A DNA stretch of 64,000 bases from Amycolatopsis pretoriensis (GCF_900107925.1 NZ_FNUJ01000019.1:1-64000); one strand, 5' to 3'; positions 42,158 to 50,951 are shown, numbered from the stretch's first letter. Notes: generated from the letters alone by a model not told the origin. A program made the numbers and translations.

Positions 42158-43060
42158 ATGCCCGGACTGCCGAGTCCGATCACCGTGCCGAGACGCCACC
42201 GCGAAACCGCGGCCGCGTGGACGTACGTCTCACCCGCCGTGCTCATCATCCTGGGCCTCGGCGTGGTGCCCGTCGTCTGGTCGCTGCTGCTGTCCTTCCA
42301 GGCCGACGACCTCGTGACGCCGAGCCGGTTCGTCGGGCTCGACAACTACGCCGCGCTCGCCCAGGACCCGCACTTCGGCCAGGCCGTCGGCAACACCGTC
42401 CTCTACACGGTGCTCTACGTCCCGCTGAGCATCCTCTTCGGCTTCCTGCTGGCCCAGGCGCTGAACCGGCGCATCCGGCTGATCGGGGTGTACCGGACGC
42501 TCGTGTTCGTCCCGTTCGTGCTCTCGGCGACGGCGCAGGGCGTGCTGTTCTCCTTCATCCTCGACCCGCAGTTCGGCGCGGCGAACTCGCTGCTGCACCA
42601 CCTCGGCGTTTCCCCGCAGGGGTTCCTGACCGATCCGGCGCAGGCGCTGCTGGTGCTCGTCGGCATCACGCTGTGGAGCGGCACCGGCTTCTGCGTCGTG
42701 GTGTACCTGGCCGCGCTGCAGGACGTCCCGCCGTCGCTGGTCGAGGCCGCGCGGCTGGACGGCGCGGGCACCTGGCGCGTGCTGCGGCACGTGACGCTGC
42801 CCGCGGTGCTGCCGGTGACGGCGTTCCTGGTGCTGTGGCAGCTGATCACGTCGCTGCAGGTGTTCGACCTCGTGTACGTGACGACCAAGGGCGGCCCGCT
42901 CGGCTCCACGACGGTGATCGTCTACTTCGTCTGGGAGCAGGCGTTCAAGAACTTCACCGCCGGCTACGGCGCGGCCTCGGCGTACGTCCTGGCGCTGGCG
43001 TTGCTGGTGGTCGTGCTCGCCGTGCGCCTGGTGCGCCGGCCCCGCAAGGCACTCCGGTGA
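42158..43060 (+). CDS. ABC sugar transporter permease (MalF type)
   Basis: This 300-aa permease has six helices and the EAA loop VEAARLDGAGTWRVLRHVTLPAVLP in the usual place. It follows the binding protein by 9 bases and overlaps the second permease GTG by 4. It carries the substrate across the membrane with an ATPase likely supplied from elsewhere (MsiK-like), since none is encoded here. Confidence 0.92.
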   Translation: MPGLPSPITVPRRHRETAAAWTYVSPAVLIILGLGVVPVVWSLLLSFQADDLVTPSRFVGLDNYAALAQDPHFGQAVGNTVLYTVLYVPLSILFGFLLAQALNRRIRLIGVYRTLVFVPFVLSATAQGVLFSFILDPQFGAANSLLHHLGVSPQGFLTDPAQALLVLVGITLWSGTGFCVVVYLAALQDVPPSLVEAARLDGAGTWRVLRHVTLPAVLPVTAFLVLWQLITSLQVFDLVYVTTKGGPLGSTTVIVYFVWEQAFKNFTAGYGAASAYVLALALLVVVLAVRLVRRPRKALR

Positions 43061-43929
43061 CCGCCCGGATCGACAGCGTGCCCGCGCCGCGCACGCTGCC
43101 CGCGTTGCGCCGTCCACGGTTGCCGTTCAGCGCCTGGCATCTGCTGCTGCTCCCGCTGGCGCTCGTGTTCGCCGCGCCGCTGGTGTGGCTGCTGCTCAGC
43201 TCGGTGATGAGCAACGCCGAGATCAACCGGTTCCCGCCGTCGCTGTGGCCGTCCCGAGTGGACTTCGCGGGTTACCGGTACGTCCTCGAGAACGCGCTTT
43301 TCCTGCGCTGGATCGGGAACTCGCTGATCGTGTCGGCGGTGACCGTCGTGTCGAACCTGTTGTTCGGCGCGCTCGGCGGGTACGCCTTCGCGCGGATGCG
43401 GTTCGCCGGCTCGCGCGTGCTGCTCGGCCTGATGATCGCCACGATGGCGATCCCGTTCCAGCTGACCATGATCCCGACGTTCCTGGTGATGAAGAAGCTC
43501 GGCCTGATCGACAGCCTGGGCGCGCTCATCGTGCCGTCGCTGGTCACGCCGTTCGCGGTGTTCCTGCTGCGCCAGTTCTTTCTTTCCTTGCCGCGGGAAC
43601 TGGAAGAAGCGGCGTGGATCGACGGCTGCTCGCGCCTGCGGGTGCTGTTCACGATCGTGCTGCCGTTGTCGCGCCCGGCGTTGAGCACGGTGGCCGTGCT
43701 GACGTTCCTGAGCACGTGGAACGACCTGACCTGGCCGCTGATCGCGCTCAACCACGACACGACGTACACGCTGCAGCTGGGCCTCACCACGTTCCAGGGC
43801 CAGCACCACACGAACTGGGCCGCGGTGATGGCGGGCAACGTCATCACCGTCCTGCCGGTGCTGCTCGCGTTCCTCGGCGCGCAGAAGACGTTCATCCAGT
43901 CCATCACCTCCAGCGGGCTCAAGGCCTGA
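43057..43929 (+). CDS. ABC sugar transporter permease (MalG type)
   Basis: This 290-aa permease has six helices and the EAA motif EEAAWIDGCSRLRVLFTIVLPLSRPAL. It starts with GTG overlapping the first permease stop. The C-terminus ends in QKTFIQSITSSGLKA, a common MalG-type end. No ATP-binding subunit gene follows, so a shared multi-sugar ATPase is assumed. Confidence 0.92.
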   Translation: MTARIDSVPAPRTLPALRRPRLPFSAWHLLLLPLALVFAAPLVWLLLSSVMSNAEINRFPPSLWPSRVDFAGYRYVLENALFLRWIGNSLIVSAVTVVSNLLFGALGGYAFARMRFAGSRVLLGLMIATMAIPFQLTMIPTFLVMKKLGLIDSLGALIVPSLVTPFAVFLLRQFFLSLPRELEEAAWIDGCSRLRVLFTIVLPLSRPALSTVAVLTFLSTWNDLTWPLIALNHDTTYTLQLGLTTFQGQHHTNWAAVMAGNVITVLPVLLAFLGAQKTFIQSITSSGLKA

Positions 43930-43960
43930 CCACCCACCGTGAACCACCGGATCGGATCCC

Positions 43961-45268
43961 ATGACCGCCAAGATCACCTTCGTCGGCGCCGGCAGCGTCG
44001 TGTTCACCCAGGGCCTGCTCGCCGACCTGTTCGCCTACCCGGAACTGGACGGCGTCCACGTCGCCCTGCACGACATCGACCCCGGCCGGCTCGCGACCGC
44101 GCTCGCCGCGGCCCGGCGCATCGCCGACGTGCGCGGGGTCAAGCCGGTGCTCACCGCGCACCTCGACCGCCGGGAAGCCCTGACAGGCGCGGACTTCGTC
44201 GTCAACATCGTCCAGATCGGAATGGGCGAGGCGACCCGCACGGACTTCGAGGTCCCCGCGCGCTACGGCCTGCGCCAGACCATCGGCGACACCCTCGGCA
44301 TCGGCGGGATCTTCCGCGCGCTGCGGACGTTCCCCTTCCTGGCGGAGCTGGGCCGCGACATCGCCGACGTCTGCCCGGACGCGTGGCTGCTCAACTACAC
44401 GAACCCGATGGCGATGAACGTCCAGTACCTGACCGAGGCGACCGGGCTGACCCGGGTCGTCGGGCTCTGCCATTCGGTGTACTGGACCGTGCACGGGCTC
44501 GCCGAGCTGGTCGGGGTGCCGTTCGAGGAGGTCACCTACGTCGCCGCCGGCGTCAACCACCAGGCGTGGGTGCTGCGGTTCGAGCACCGGGGGAGCGACC
44601 TCTACCCGCGGCTGGCCGAGCTGGCCGAGACCGACGCGCAGCTGCGGCGGCGCGTCCGGTTCGACATGTTCCGGCGCCTGGGCTACTACCCGACGGAGAC
44701 CAGCGAGCACTCCGCCGAGTACGTCCCGTGGTACCTCGGGCACGACACCGAGGTCGAGCGGCTGCGGCTGCCGATCGGCGCCTACCTCGACATCGTCGCG
44801 GAGAACGAAGCCGAGTACGAGAAGACCCGGCACGCCATCGCGGCCGACGAGCCGCTGCCCGTCGAGGGCACGAACGAGTACGCGCCGCAGATCGTCCACA
44901 GCCTGGTCACCGGCACGCCGCGGACGGTGTACGGCAACGTCGTCAACCGCGGCCTGATCGAGAACCTGCCGGCCGGCGGGGTGGTCGAGGTGCCGTGCCT
45001 GGCCGACGGCACCGGCGTCCGGCCGACCCGGATCGGCGCGCTGCCGCCGCAGCTCGCCGCGCTCAACCGGACGTACCTGAGCATGAACGACCTGGTCGTC
45101 CGCGCGGCGGTCGAGGACGACCCGCGGCACATCCGCCACGCCGCGATGACCGACCCGGCCACGGCGGCCGCGCTGCCGGTCGAGCGAATCTTCCAGCTGT
45201 GCGACGACCTGGTCCGCGCGCACGGCGACCGGCTCCAGCCGGGCCTGCGCGCGGTCCTCGGCAGTTGA
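43961..45268 (+). CDS. GH4 alpha-galactosidase/alpha-glucosidase-like hydrolase
   Basis: This 435-aa GH4 enzyme has the NAD motif ITFVGAGSVVFTQGLLADL, Mn-binding Cys/His in GLCHSVYWT and AGVNHQAWVL, NYTNPMAMN and NRGLIENLPAGGVVEVPC. GH4 enzymes use NAD and Mn2+ for redox-assisted cleavage of glycosides; this version (AENEAEYEKTRH, EVERLRLPIGAYLDIV) is closest in wording to MelA-type alpha-galactosidases. It lacks a signal and should act on imported oligosaccharides. ATG at 43961 closes the operon. Confidence 0.9.
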   Translation: MTAKITFVGAGSVVFTQGLLADLFAYPELDGVHVALHDIDPGRLATALAAARRIADVRGVKPVLTAHLDRREALTGADFVVNIVQIGMGEATRTDFEVPARYGLRQTIGDTLGIGGIFRALRTFPFLAELGRDIADVCPDAWLLNYTNPMAMNVQYLTEATGLTRVVGLCHSVYWTVHGLAELVGVPFEEVTYVAAGVNHQAWVLRFEHRGSDLYPRLAELAETDAQLRRRVRFDMFRRLGYYPTETSEHSAEYVPWYLGHDTEVERLRLPIGAYLDIVAENEAEYEKTRHAIAADEPLPVEGTNEYAPQIVHSLVTGTPRTVYGNVVNRGLIENLPAGGVVEVPCLADGTGVRPTRIGALPPQLAALNRTYLSMNDLVVRAAVEDDPRHIRHAAMTDPATAAALPVERIFQLCDDLVRAHGDRLQPGLRAVLGS

Positions 45269-45367
45269 GCGTGCCCGCCCGGTGAGGCGTAGGGTGTGGG
45301 CTCGTTCCGCGGTTCAACCAGCAGCCGTCGCCCAGTGTTCGCACTCAGCCCGCGGAGGTTGCCGCCC

Positions 45368-46630
45368 ATGCTCGGTGAGCACGACGGCGACAGCCCGACT
45401 TCGCCCCGGTTCTCGCTCGACATCGGTGACGCGCGGCCGTGGTGGGCCCGCGACGAGCCGCCGGAGGTGATCGCCGGGCGCTACGAGGTCGGCGGCCTGA
45501 TCGGCACCGGCGGCACCGCCCGCGTCTACCAGGCCTACGACCAGCGGCTGCGCCGCGACGTCGCGATCAAGGTGTACGACCGGGGCGCGGTGGCCGTCGA
45601 GCGGCTGCGCCGGGCCCGCGAGAAGACGATCCAGGCGAGCATCGACCACCCCCGCGTCGTGGCCCTGTTCGACAGCGGCACCGACGGCGACCGGCCGTAC
45701 CTGGTGATGCAGCTGGTGCACGGGGAGAACCTCGCACAACGCCTGCTCGCCGGCCCGCTGCCGGCCGCGGAGGTGACCGAGCTGGCCGCTCGGCTCGCCG
45801 ACGCGCTGGCCCACGTCCACGACCGGCGGATCGTGCACCGGGACCTCAAGCCCGCCAACGTCCTGCTCGGCGGCGACGGCCCGCTGATCACCGACTTCGG
45901 CATCGCCCACGAGCTGGAATCGACGCACGTCACCGGGTCCGGCCTGGTGACCGGCACGGCCGCGTACCTGGCCCCGGAGCAGGTGGCCGGCGAGCCGATC
46001 GGCCCGGCGGCGGACGTCTACGCGCTGGGTTTGATCCTGCTGGAGTGCCTGACGGGGGAGCGCGAGTTCCCCGGTACGCCCGCGGAGTCGGCGACGGCGC
46101 GGCTGAACCGGTCGCCCCGCGTGCCCGCCGGCCTGCCCGCACCGCTGGCCTCCGTGCTGGAGCGGATGACGGCATTGGAACCTGCGCGGCGCCCGACGGC
46201 CGCCGAAGTGATGCGGCTGCTGCGGGAGCCGCACGTGCCAACCCTGGCTCCGGTGCCCGTCCGGCGGCGGCGCCGGCTGGCCGCCGCCGGTGGCCTCGCG
46301 ACGGCGGCCGCGGCGGTGCTGCTGGGCGTGCTGCTGACCCGGCCGGACGCCGCGGCTCCCGATGCCGGCCGGGAGCCTGTCGGCGGCTCGGTCACGCCGG
46401 GCAGCCCGGTGCAGCCGCCGCCTTCGGTGCCGGCGACGCTGCCCGCGTCGACGGTGTTGATGGGGTCGCCGCAGGGCGGGGCCTCGGTGACGTCGGAACC
46501 GGTGGCCGCGCCGCCGCCCGCGCCGGTGACATCCGGTGCCGCGCACAGCGAGAAAGCCGAGAGTGGCAAGGCGAAGGGCAAGACGCGGGGAAACGGCCCG
46601 GTGAAGGGCAAGGGGCAGGGCGGCCCCTGA
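45368..46630 (+). CDS. Membrane serine/threonine protein kinase
   Basis: This 420-aa kinase has the Gly-rich loop IGTGGTARVYQAYD (about 45-58), catalytic Lys in VAIKVYD, HRDLKPANVLL, DFGIAHELE and APEQVAGEP. A transmembrane helix (about residues 300-325, AAAGGLATAAAAVLLGVLLT) precedes an outer Pro/Thr-rich and Lys/Gly-rich tail (KAESGKAKGKTRGNGPVKGKGQGGP). No PASTA repeats are seen. It probably senses an envelope signal. I chose ATG 45368 (GGAGG upstream); target unknown. Confidence 0.88.
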   Translation: MLGEHDGDSPTSPRFSLDIGDARPWWARDEPPEVIAGRYEVGGLIGTGGTARVYQAYDQRLRRDVAIKVYDRGAVAVERLRRAREKTIQASIDHPRVVALFDSGTDGDRPYLVMQLVHGENLAQRLLAGPLPAAEVTELAARLADALAHVHDRRIVHRDLKPANVLLGGDGPLITDFGIAHELESTHVTGSGLVTGTAAYLAPEQVAGEPIGPAADVYALGLILLECLTGEREFPGTPAESATARLNRSPRVPAGLPAPLASVLERMTALEPARRPTAAEVMRLLREPHVPTLAPVPVRRRRRLAAAGGLATAAAAVLLGVLLTRPDAAAPDAGREPVGGSVTPGSPVQPPPSVPATLPASTVLMGSPQGGASVTSEPVAAPPPAPVTSGAAHSEKAESGKAKGKTRGNGPVKGKGQGGP

Positions 46631-46704
46631 GCCTTCACGGCTCTGTGCTGCCGAGGGTGGCGAGGCGCGCGGGAAGGGCAAACGGCAGGCGACCCCCCGA
46701 GCCG

Positions 46705-47358
46705 TCACGGCTGCCGCGTCACCCCCACGGCGACCGCGCGCAACAGCGTCGTGAGCTGCTCGCGGAACCGCAGTGCGCTGTGCGCCCACCGCGGTACCTC
46801 GTCGTACAGCCGGCGCAGGGTCGGCGACGGCCGGGACAGCTGGAACAGGTAGGCCGCGCAGCTCATCGCCGCCGTCAGGATCGTCCGCGCGCCCTCGGCG
46901 TCCAGGCCCTCGCCGGCGTCCGCGAGAGCGGCCGTCATCGCGTCGAAGGATTCCGAAGCCGCGGTCTTGTACCGGCGCGCCCGCTCCAGCCGGACCGCGC
47001 CCTCCAAGCTCAGGCCGACGTGCGTCTGCAGGTCGCAGAACAGAGGGAGCGCGTCGAGGGAGCCGGCGACCACGTCGGCGATCTCGAGCGCCGTCAGCCG
47101 CCGGCCGCCGAGGTCGCCGATCAGGCGCTCGCGCCACTCCGGCCAGCCCTGCTCCGCCAGCTCGAGCAGCAGCTCTTCGCGGGATTCGAAGTACCGGCGC
47201 AGCGCCGACGGGTGCAGGCCGACGCGGTTCGTCACCTCCGTGAGCGTGACCTCGCGCACGCCGCGGTCGGCCGCGAGCTCGCGCGCGGCGGTCAGCAGGG
47301 CCGTCTTGCGGACCTCTTTGTCCTGGTCGGAACGGGCGCGCCGGCGGGTCGGGGGCAT
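46705..47358 (-). CDS. TetR-family regulator beside an SDR gene
   Basis: This 217-aa regulator has HTH VTLTEVTNRVGLHPSALRRYFESREELLL (about 37-65) and a C-terminal domain of the YcdC/SbtR type (ADVVAGSLDALPLFCDLQTHVGLSLEGAVRL). Start ATG 47358. Two copies of a TTAACGCAA-type palindrome lie between it and the SDR gene, one near each start, so it likely represses both. Confidence 0.9.
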   Translation of the reverse strand: MPPTRRRARSDQDKEVRKTALLTAARELAADRGVREVTLTEVTNRVGLHPSALRRYFESREELLLELAEQGWPEWRERLIGDLGGRRLTALEIADVVAGSLDALPLFCDLQTHVGLSLEGAVRLERARRYKTAASESFDAMTAALADAGEGLDAEGARTILTAAMSCAAYLFQLSRPSPTLRRLYDEVPRWAHSALRFREQLTTLLRAVAVGVTRQP

Positions 47359-47367
47359 GCCCCCACG

Positions 47368-47437
47368 ATAACGCAAGCGCTTTGACTTAACTCGGAGCCC
47401 GGCGTACGGTCGGTTTAACGCAAAGGCATTGCGTTAA
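47368..47437. promoter_or_regulatory. Two TTAACGCAA-type operators between TetR and SDR
   Basis: 47415-47437 is a perfect palindrome with TTAACGCAA and TTGCGTTAA arms and a 5-base spacer; 47368-47390 is a degraded copy (ATAACGCAA...TTGACTTAA). They probably bind the adjacent TetR. Confidence 0.75.
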
Positions 47438-47451
47438 CTGAGGAGCTTCCC

Positions 47452-48336
47452 ATGAGTTCAGTGTTTTTCGTGACCGGCTCGTCGCGCGGCCTCGGCCGGC
47501 GGATCGCCGAGCGGGCCCTCGCCGCCGGGCACCGCGTCGTCGCCACCGCCCGCGACCCGCGTTCCCTGGCCGACCTCGCGGACCGCTACGGCGACCGCGT
47601 CCTTATCGAGCGGCTGGACGTCACCGACGCGGCGGCCGCCGAAGCCGCGATCGCCGCCGGGGTCGCCGCGTTCGGCCGGATCGACGTCGTGGTCAACAAC
47701 GCCGGCCAGGGCGACCGGGCGTCCCTCGAGGACACTTCCCTCGACGTCTTCCGCCGGCAGGTCGAGACGAACTTCCTCGGCACCGTGTACGTCACCAAAG
47801 CCGCGGTCCCGGTGCTGCGCCGGCAGGGCGGCGGCCGGATCATCCAGGTCTCGTCCGTGGGCGGGCGCGTCGGCAGCCCCGGGATGACGGCGTACCAGTC
47901 CGCGAAGTGGGCGGTCGGCGGGTTCAGTGAGGCCCTTTCCGCCGAGGTCGCGCCGCTGGGCATCAAGATCACGGTGCTCGAACCGGGCGGGATGCGCACG
48001 GACTGGGGCGGCGCGTCGATGGCGACCCCGCCGATCAGCGAGCCGTACGAGGCGACGGTCGGCGCGTCGGCGCGCGCGATGGCGGACTTCGAGAAGCACG
48101 CGAACAGCGACCCCGCGAAGGTCGCCGACCTGGTGCTCACGGTCGCGGAGCTCGACGAGCCGCCGCTGCGCCTGCTGGCCGGGAGCGACGCCTACGAGTA
48201 CGGCCGGGAAGCGTGGCGGCACCGCGTCGAGACGGATGCGAAGTGGGCCCACCTGAGCGCGTCCACCGACGACGCCGAAACCGGCGACGCGTGGCGCCGG
48301 CAGCGCGGCAAGAGCCTGCCCGACGTGCGGGCCTGA
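47452..48336 (+). CDS. SDR-family oxidoreductase
   Basis: This 294-aa classical SDR shows VTGSSRGLGRRIAE, VVNNAGQG, and active-site SSVGGRVGSPGMTAYQSAKWAVGG (Ser, Tyr, Lys). ATG at 47452 follows GAGGAG. The C-terminal region (AGSDAYEYGREAWRHRVETDAKW) matches a group of stand-alone SDRs controlled by TetR regulators. Substrate unknown. Confidence 0.9.
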   Translation: MSSVFFVTGSSRGLGRRIAERALAAGHRVVATARDPRSLADLADRYGDRVLIERLDVTDAAAAEAAIAAGVAAFGRIDVVVNNAGQGDRASLEDTSLDVFRRQVETNFLGTVYVTKAAVPVLRRQGGGRIIQVSSVGGRVGSPGMTAYQSAKWAVGGFSEALSAEVAPLGIKITVLEPGGMRTDWGGASMATPPISEPYEATVGASARAMADFEKHANSDPAKVADLVLTVAELDEPPLRLLAGSDAYEYGREAWRHRVETDAKWAHLSASTDDAETGDAWRRQRGKSLPDVRA

Positions 48337-48439
48337 CGACACCGAAGGGTGGTCGGGGGTTCCGGACGGCGGATTGCGGGTAGCCCGGTGGTGTGAGGCT
48401 GAGCAGGCCCTGCCTGCGGGACTAGTGAGAGGTGAGCAC

Positions 48440-49159
48440 ATGAGCCAGGGCGATGCTCCGGTCGGGCGATCCGTGAAGACGGCGGCGGCCGGCGTACGTG
48501 ACCTCGCGGCCGAGGCCGCGCGGGTGGGTGCGGCCGCGGCCGCACGGGCGGTGGAGATCACCGACCGGAAGCTGACCGAAGGCGCGGACGAGCTCGCGAA
48601 GGTCGGTCGTTCGGCGACCAAGGACTTCGACAAGAGCACCCGGACTTCGCGCCGGGACGTGCGGAAGCACTCGGTCGCGGCCCGCGACGAGGTGCTGAAC
48701 CGCGCGGTCAAGCTGCGCGACCCGGGCCGCAAGGCGGCTCAGGCGCTGGCGACGGTGGCGGGCTCGGCGAACGAGTCGAACCGCAAGCGCCGCAAGGCGG
48801 TGGCCACGGCCAAGCGTGATCTGGCGGTGGCGCTGCAGGAGGCCAAGACGGTGGCGCGCGGAGAGCGCACGCGCCGGGCCCGGTGGCCGTGGCTGGTGGC
48901 GTTGGGTGCGGTGGCGGCGGCGATCGTGGCCGTGACGAAGGTGAAGCGGTCCAACCCGTTGGCGGAGGAGAAGCCGGCTCCGGCTCCTACCCCCGCGCCG
49001 GCTCCGGTCCCCGCGGACAAGACGGTGACCCCGGCGGACCAGGCGGTCCCGCCGGTCCCGGCGAAGCCGGAGCCCCCGAAGCCGGCCACGTCCAAGCCGG
49101 TCAACGGCAACGGCCAGGCGGCCGCGGGCAAGGGCAAGAGCGAGCACAAGTCCCGGTGA
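48440..49159 (+). CDS. Basic coiled-coil membrane protein with Pro/Lys-rich tail
   Basis: This 239-aa protein is Ala/Lys/Arg-rich and helical (KTAAAGVRDLAAEAARVGAAAAARAVEITDRKL...), with one transmembrane helix (WPWLVALGAVAAAIVAV, about 162-178) and a proline-rich tail ending GQAAAGKGKSEHKSR. No family is recognised. The basic tail resembles that of the nearby kinase. ATG 48440 follows GAGG. It may bind anionic cell-wall polymers or nucleic acid. Confidence 0.6.
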   Translation: MSQGDAPVGRSVKTAAAGVRDLAAEAARVGAAAAARAVEITDRKLTEGADELAKVGRSATKDFDKSTRTSRRDVRKHSVAARDEVLNRAVKLRDPGRKAAQALATVAGSANESNRKRRKAVATAKRDLAVALQEAKTVARGERTRRARWPWLVALGAVAAAIVAVTKVKRSNPLAEEKPAPAPTPAPAPVPADKTVTPADQAVPPVPAKPEPPKPATSKPVNGNGQAAAGKGKSEHKSR

Positions 49160-49170
49160 TCCGGGTCCGG

Positions 49171-49204
49171 CCGGGGCGCCACCTCGATGGGGGTGGCGCC
49201 CCGG
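49171..49204 (+). terminator. 13-bp perfect hairpin after the basic protein
   Basis: CCGGGGCGCCACC and GGTGGCGCCCCGG arms with an 8-base loop, followed by CTTTCG. It lies 12 bases past the stop and looks like a genuine rho-independent terminator. Confidence 0.75.
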
Positions 49205-49230
49205 CTTTCGCACGCCCGCACGCGGCGGCC

Positions 49231-49425
49231 GGCGAGCGCGGGATCGACAACGCCATGCGCCGCGCACTGAGGAGGCGGACCGCGGGCAGGCGCTGGCCAT
49301 CGGCGCGGGATCGGCCACGCCGTGCGCCGGGGAAGCCGGCCGAGGCCGGTACCGGTTGCCGGCGAAGCCGATCAGCTCGTCCGCCGCGGCCGCGAGCGCA
49401 GGATCGACCGCGCCGCGCGCCGAGT
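49231..49425. repeat. Three imperfect short repeats in an intergenic stretch
   Basis: Units near 49235, 49303 and 49395 share GCGCGGGATCGaCcaCGCC and gtGCGCCG. No gene is convincing here; weak frames read repetitive Arg/Pro-rich peptides. The stretch 49205-49436 has nothing else recognisable. Confidence 0.4.
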
Positions 49426-49436
49426 AACCCGACCGG

Positions 49437-50354
49437 TCACCTGAGCCGGTCGGCGAGCCACCGGGCAACGCCCTCCAGCAAGTCGTCCTCGACCGGGCGG
49501 CGAAGCAGCCCGCGGTAACCGAACACCGTCCCCGCACCATCAGTGCGCCGGAGAAGGTGCGTCAAATCCGGAACCCGCCGGACCTGGGCCCCCGGCACCA
49601 GCTTCGCGATCACGTCCAGATCACCCGGATCGACCTGCGCGTCCTTCTCGCCCGTGATCGCCAGAACGGGAACCCGCACCCGGCTCAAATCCGCCCGCGG
49701 GTCGTAAGCCAGCTGCTCCCGCCACCACTTGGCGTTGACCCGGACACCGCCGATGCGCGCCGCATCGGTCGTGGTCGCCGACACCCGCGCCAGCTGCTTG
49801 GAAGCCGCGCGACGCAGCACCGGCAGCAGCGGGCGGACCAGCCGCGGCATCGCCGCCGCGAGGCGGCCACCCTGCCACCGCACCGCCGCCTCGCCGGGAC
49901 GCGCGTACCCCGCCAGCAACACCGCGGCCGCGGTGGGGACGTGCGCCGCCAGCCACATCGCGTGGACCGCGCCTTCGCTGTGTCCCAGCACCCCCACCGA
50001 GCGGACCTGCGGGTGCGCGCGCAACGCCTGCAGTGCCGCCGCCGCGTCGGCGCGGTTGTCCAAGAACCCCACCGTGTGCCAGTCGCCCGGGGTGGCTCCC
50101 ACGCCACGACGGTCGTAGCGCAGGGAAGCGATGCCGTGCCGGGCCAGCGTCGCCGCCAGCGGACGTCCCAGGTCCATCCGCAGCCGGCCGGCGTTGGAGT
50201 CGCGGTCGAGCTTGCCGGAGCCCGGGAGGCACAGCACCGCGGGGTGCGGGCCCGGCCCGGTGGGCAGGGTGAGCGTGCCCGCGAGCGCCACGCCGTCCGC
50301 GGCCGGTGCCGTCAGTTCGATCTCCCTCGCCACCGTGGTCTCCGTCCCGATCAT
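49437..50354 (-). CDS. Alpha/beta hydrolase (S9/dienelactone-type)
   Basis: This 305-aa protein begins with a beta-rich domain (EIELTAPAADGVALAGTLTLPTGPGPHPAVLCLPGSG), has YDRRGVGAT, the nucleophile elbow GVLGHSEGAVHAMWL with Ser, an acid in ITGEKDAQVDP and a His in DLTHLLRR. It resembles YqiA/CocE-like hydrolases that cleave esters or amides. It diverges from an ArsR-type regulator with an operator between, so it is probably under that regulator. Confidence 0.85.
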   Translation of the reverse strand: MIGTETTVAREIELTAPAADGVALAGTLTLPTGPGPHPAVLCLPGSGKLDRDSNAGRLRMDLGRPLAATLARHGIASLRYDRRGVGATPGDWHTVGFLDNRADAAAALQALRAHPQVRSVGVLGHSEGAVHAMWLAAHVPTAAAVLLAGYARPGEAAVRWQGGRLAAAMPRLVRPLLPVLRRAASKQLARVSATTTDAARIGGVRVNAKWWREQLAYDPRADLSRVRVPVLAITGEKDAQVDPGDLDVIAKLVPGAQVRRVPDLTHLLRRTDGAGTVFGYRGLLRRPVEDDLLEGVARWLADRLR

Positions 50355-50369
50355 CGCCGACCTCCATCG

Positions 50370-50394
50370 TTATCAGTTTTGATAAAGGTATCAG
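50370..50394. promoter_or_regulatory. TTATCA-GTTT-TGATAA operator plus half-site
   Basis: A perfect 6-bp-arm palindrome at 50370-50385 is followed by GGTATCA (50388-50394), in an AT-rich patch between divergent genes. The ArsR-type regulator encoded 20 bases on is the probable binder. Confidence 0.6.
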
Positions 50395-50413
50395 CTTGGG
50401 TAATGATGTGTCC

Positions 50414-50941
50414 ATGACGACGCTCGACCTGCTGCTGCACCCGGTCCGCCTCCGGATCCTGCGCACGTTCCTGGACGGCCACCCCGCCACGACCGCGCAG
50501 CTGCGCGAGCGGCTGCCGGACGTCCCGCCGGCGACGATGTACCGGCACGTCGCGGCGCTGGCGGCCGCCGGAGTGCTCGAGGTCCTCGACGAGAAACGCG
50601 TCCGCGGCGCGGTCGAGCGCACCTACCGGGTGTCGTGGCAGCACACCGAAATCGCCCCCGAGGTCCGCGCCACGATGACCACCGAAGACCACCGGCGCGC
50701 GTTCACCGCGTTCGTCGGCGGCCTGCTGGCCGACTTCGACCGGTACCTCGCCGGCGCGGCACCCGACCCGGCCGCCGACGGCGTCACCTACCAGCAGGCC
50801 GCGGTGTGGCTGACCGAAACCGAGATGGCCGAGCTCGTGGCCGAGATCCACGCGGCCGTCGCGGCGCGGATGGGCCGGGACGCCGGCGACGGCCGCACCC
50901 GCCGGATGATCAGCCTGGTCGGCGTCCCCGCCGAAGCCTGA
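50414..50941 (+). CDS. ArsR-type winged-helix regulator (helix-turn-helix domain protein)
   Basis: This 175-aa protein opens TTLDLLLHPVRLRILRTFLDGHPATTAQLRERLPDVPPATMYRHVAAL, an ArsR/PadR-like winged helix, and continues with a Trp/Thr-rich effector domain (RTYRVSWQHTEIAPEVRATMTTEDHRRAF). No Cys metal ligands are seen, so it is not a metal sensor. Start ATG 50414; a GTG two codons earlier is possible. It likely controls the divergent hydrolase. Confidence 0.85.
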   Translation: MTTLDLLLHPVRLRILRTFLDGHPATTAQLRERLPDVPPATMYRHVAALAAAGVLEVLDEKRVRGAVERTYRVSWQHTEIAPEVRATMTTEDHRRAFTAFVGGLLADFDRYLAGAAPDPAADGVTYQQAAVWLTETEMAELVAEIHAAVAARMGRDAGDGRTRRMISLVGVPAEA

Positions 50942-50951
50942 GCGGCGTGCG

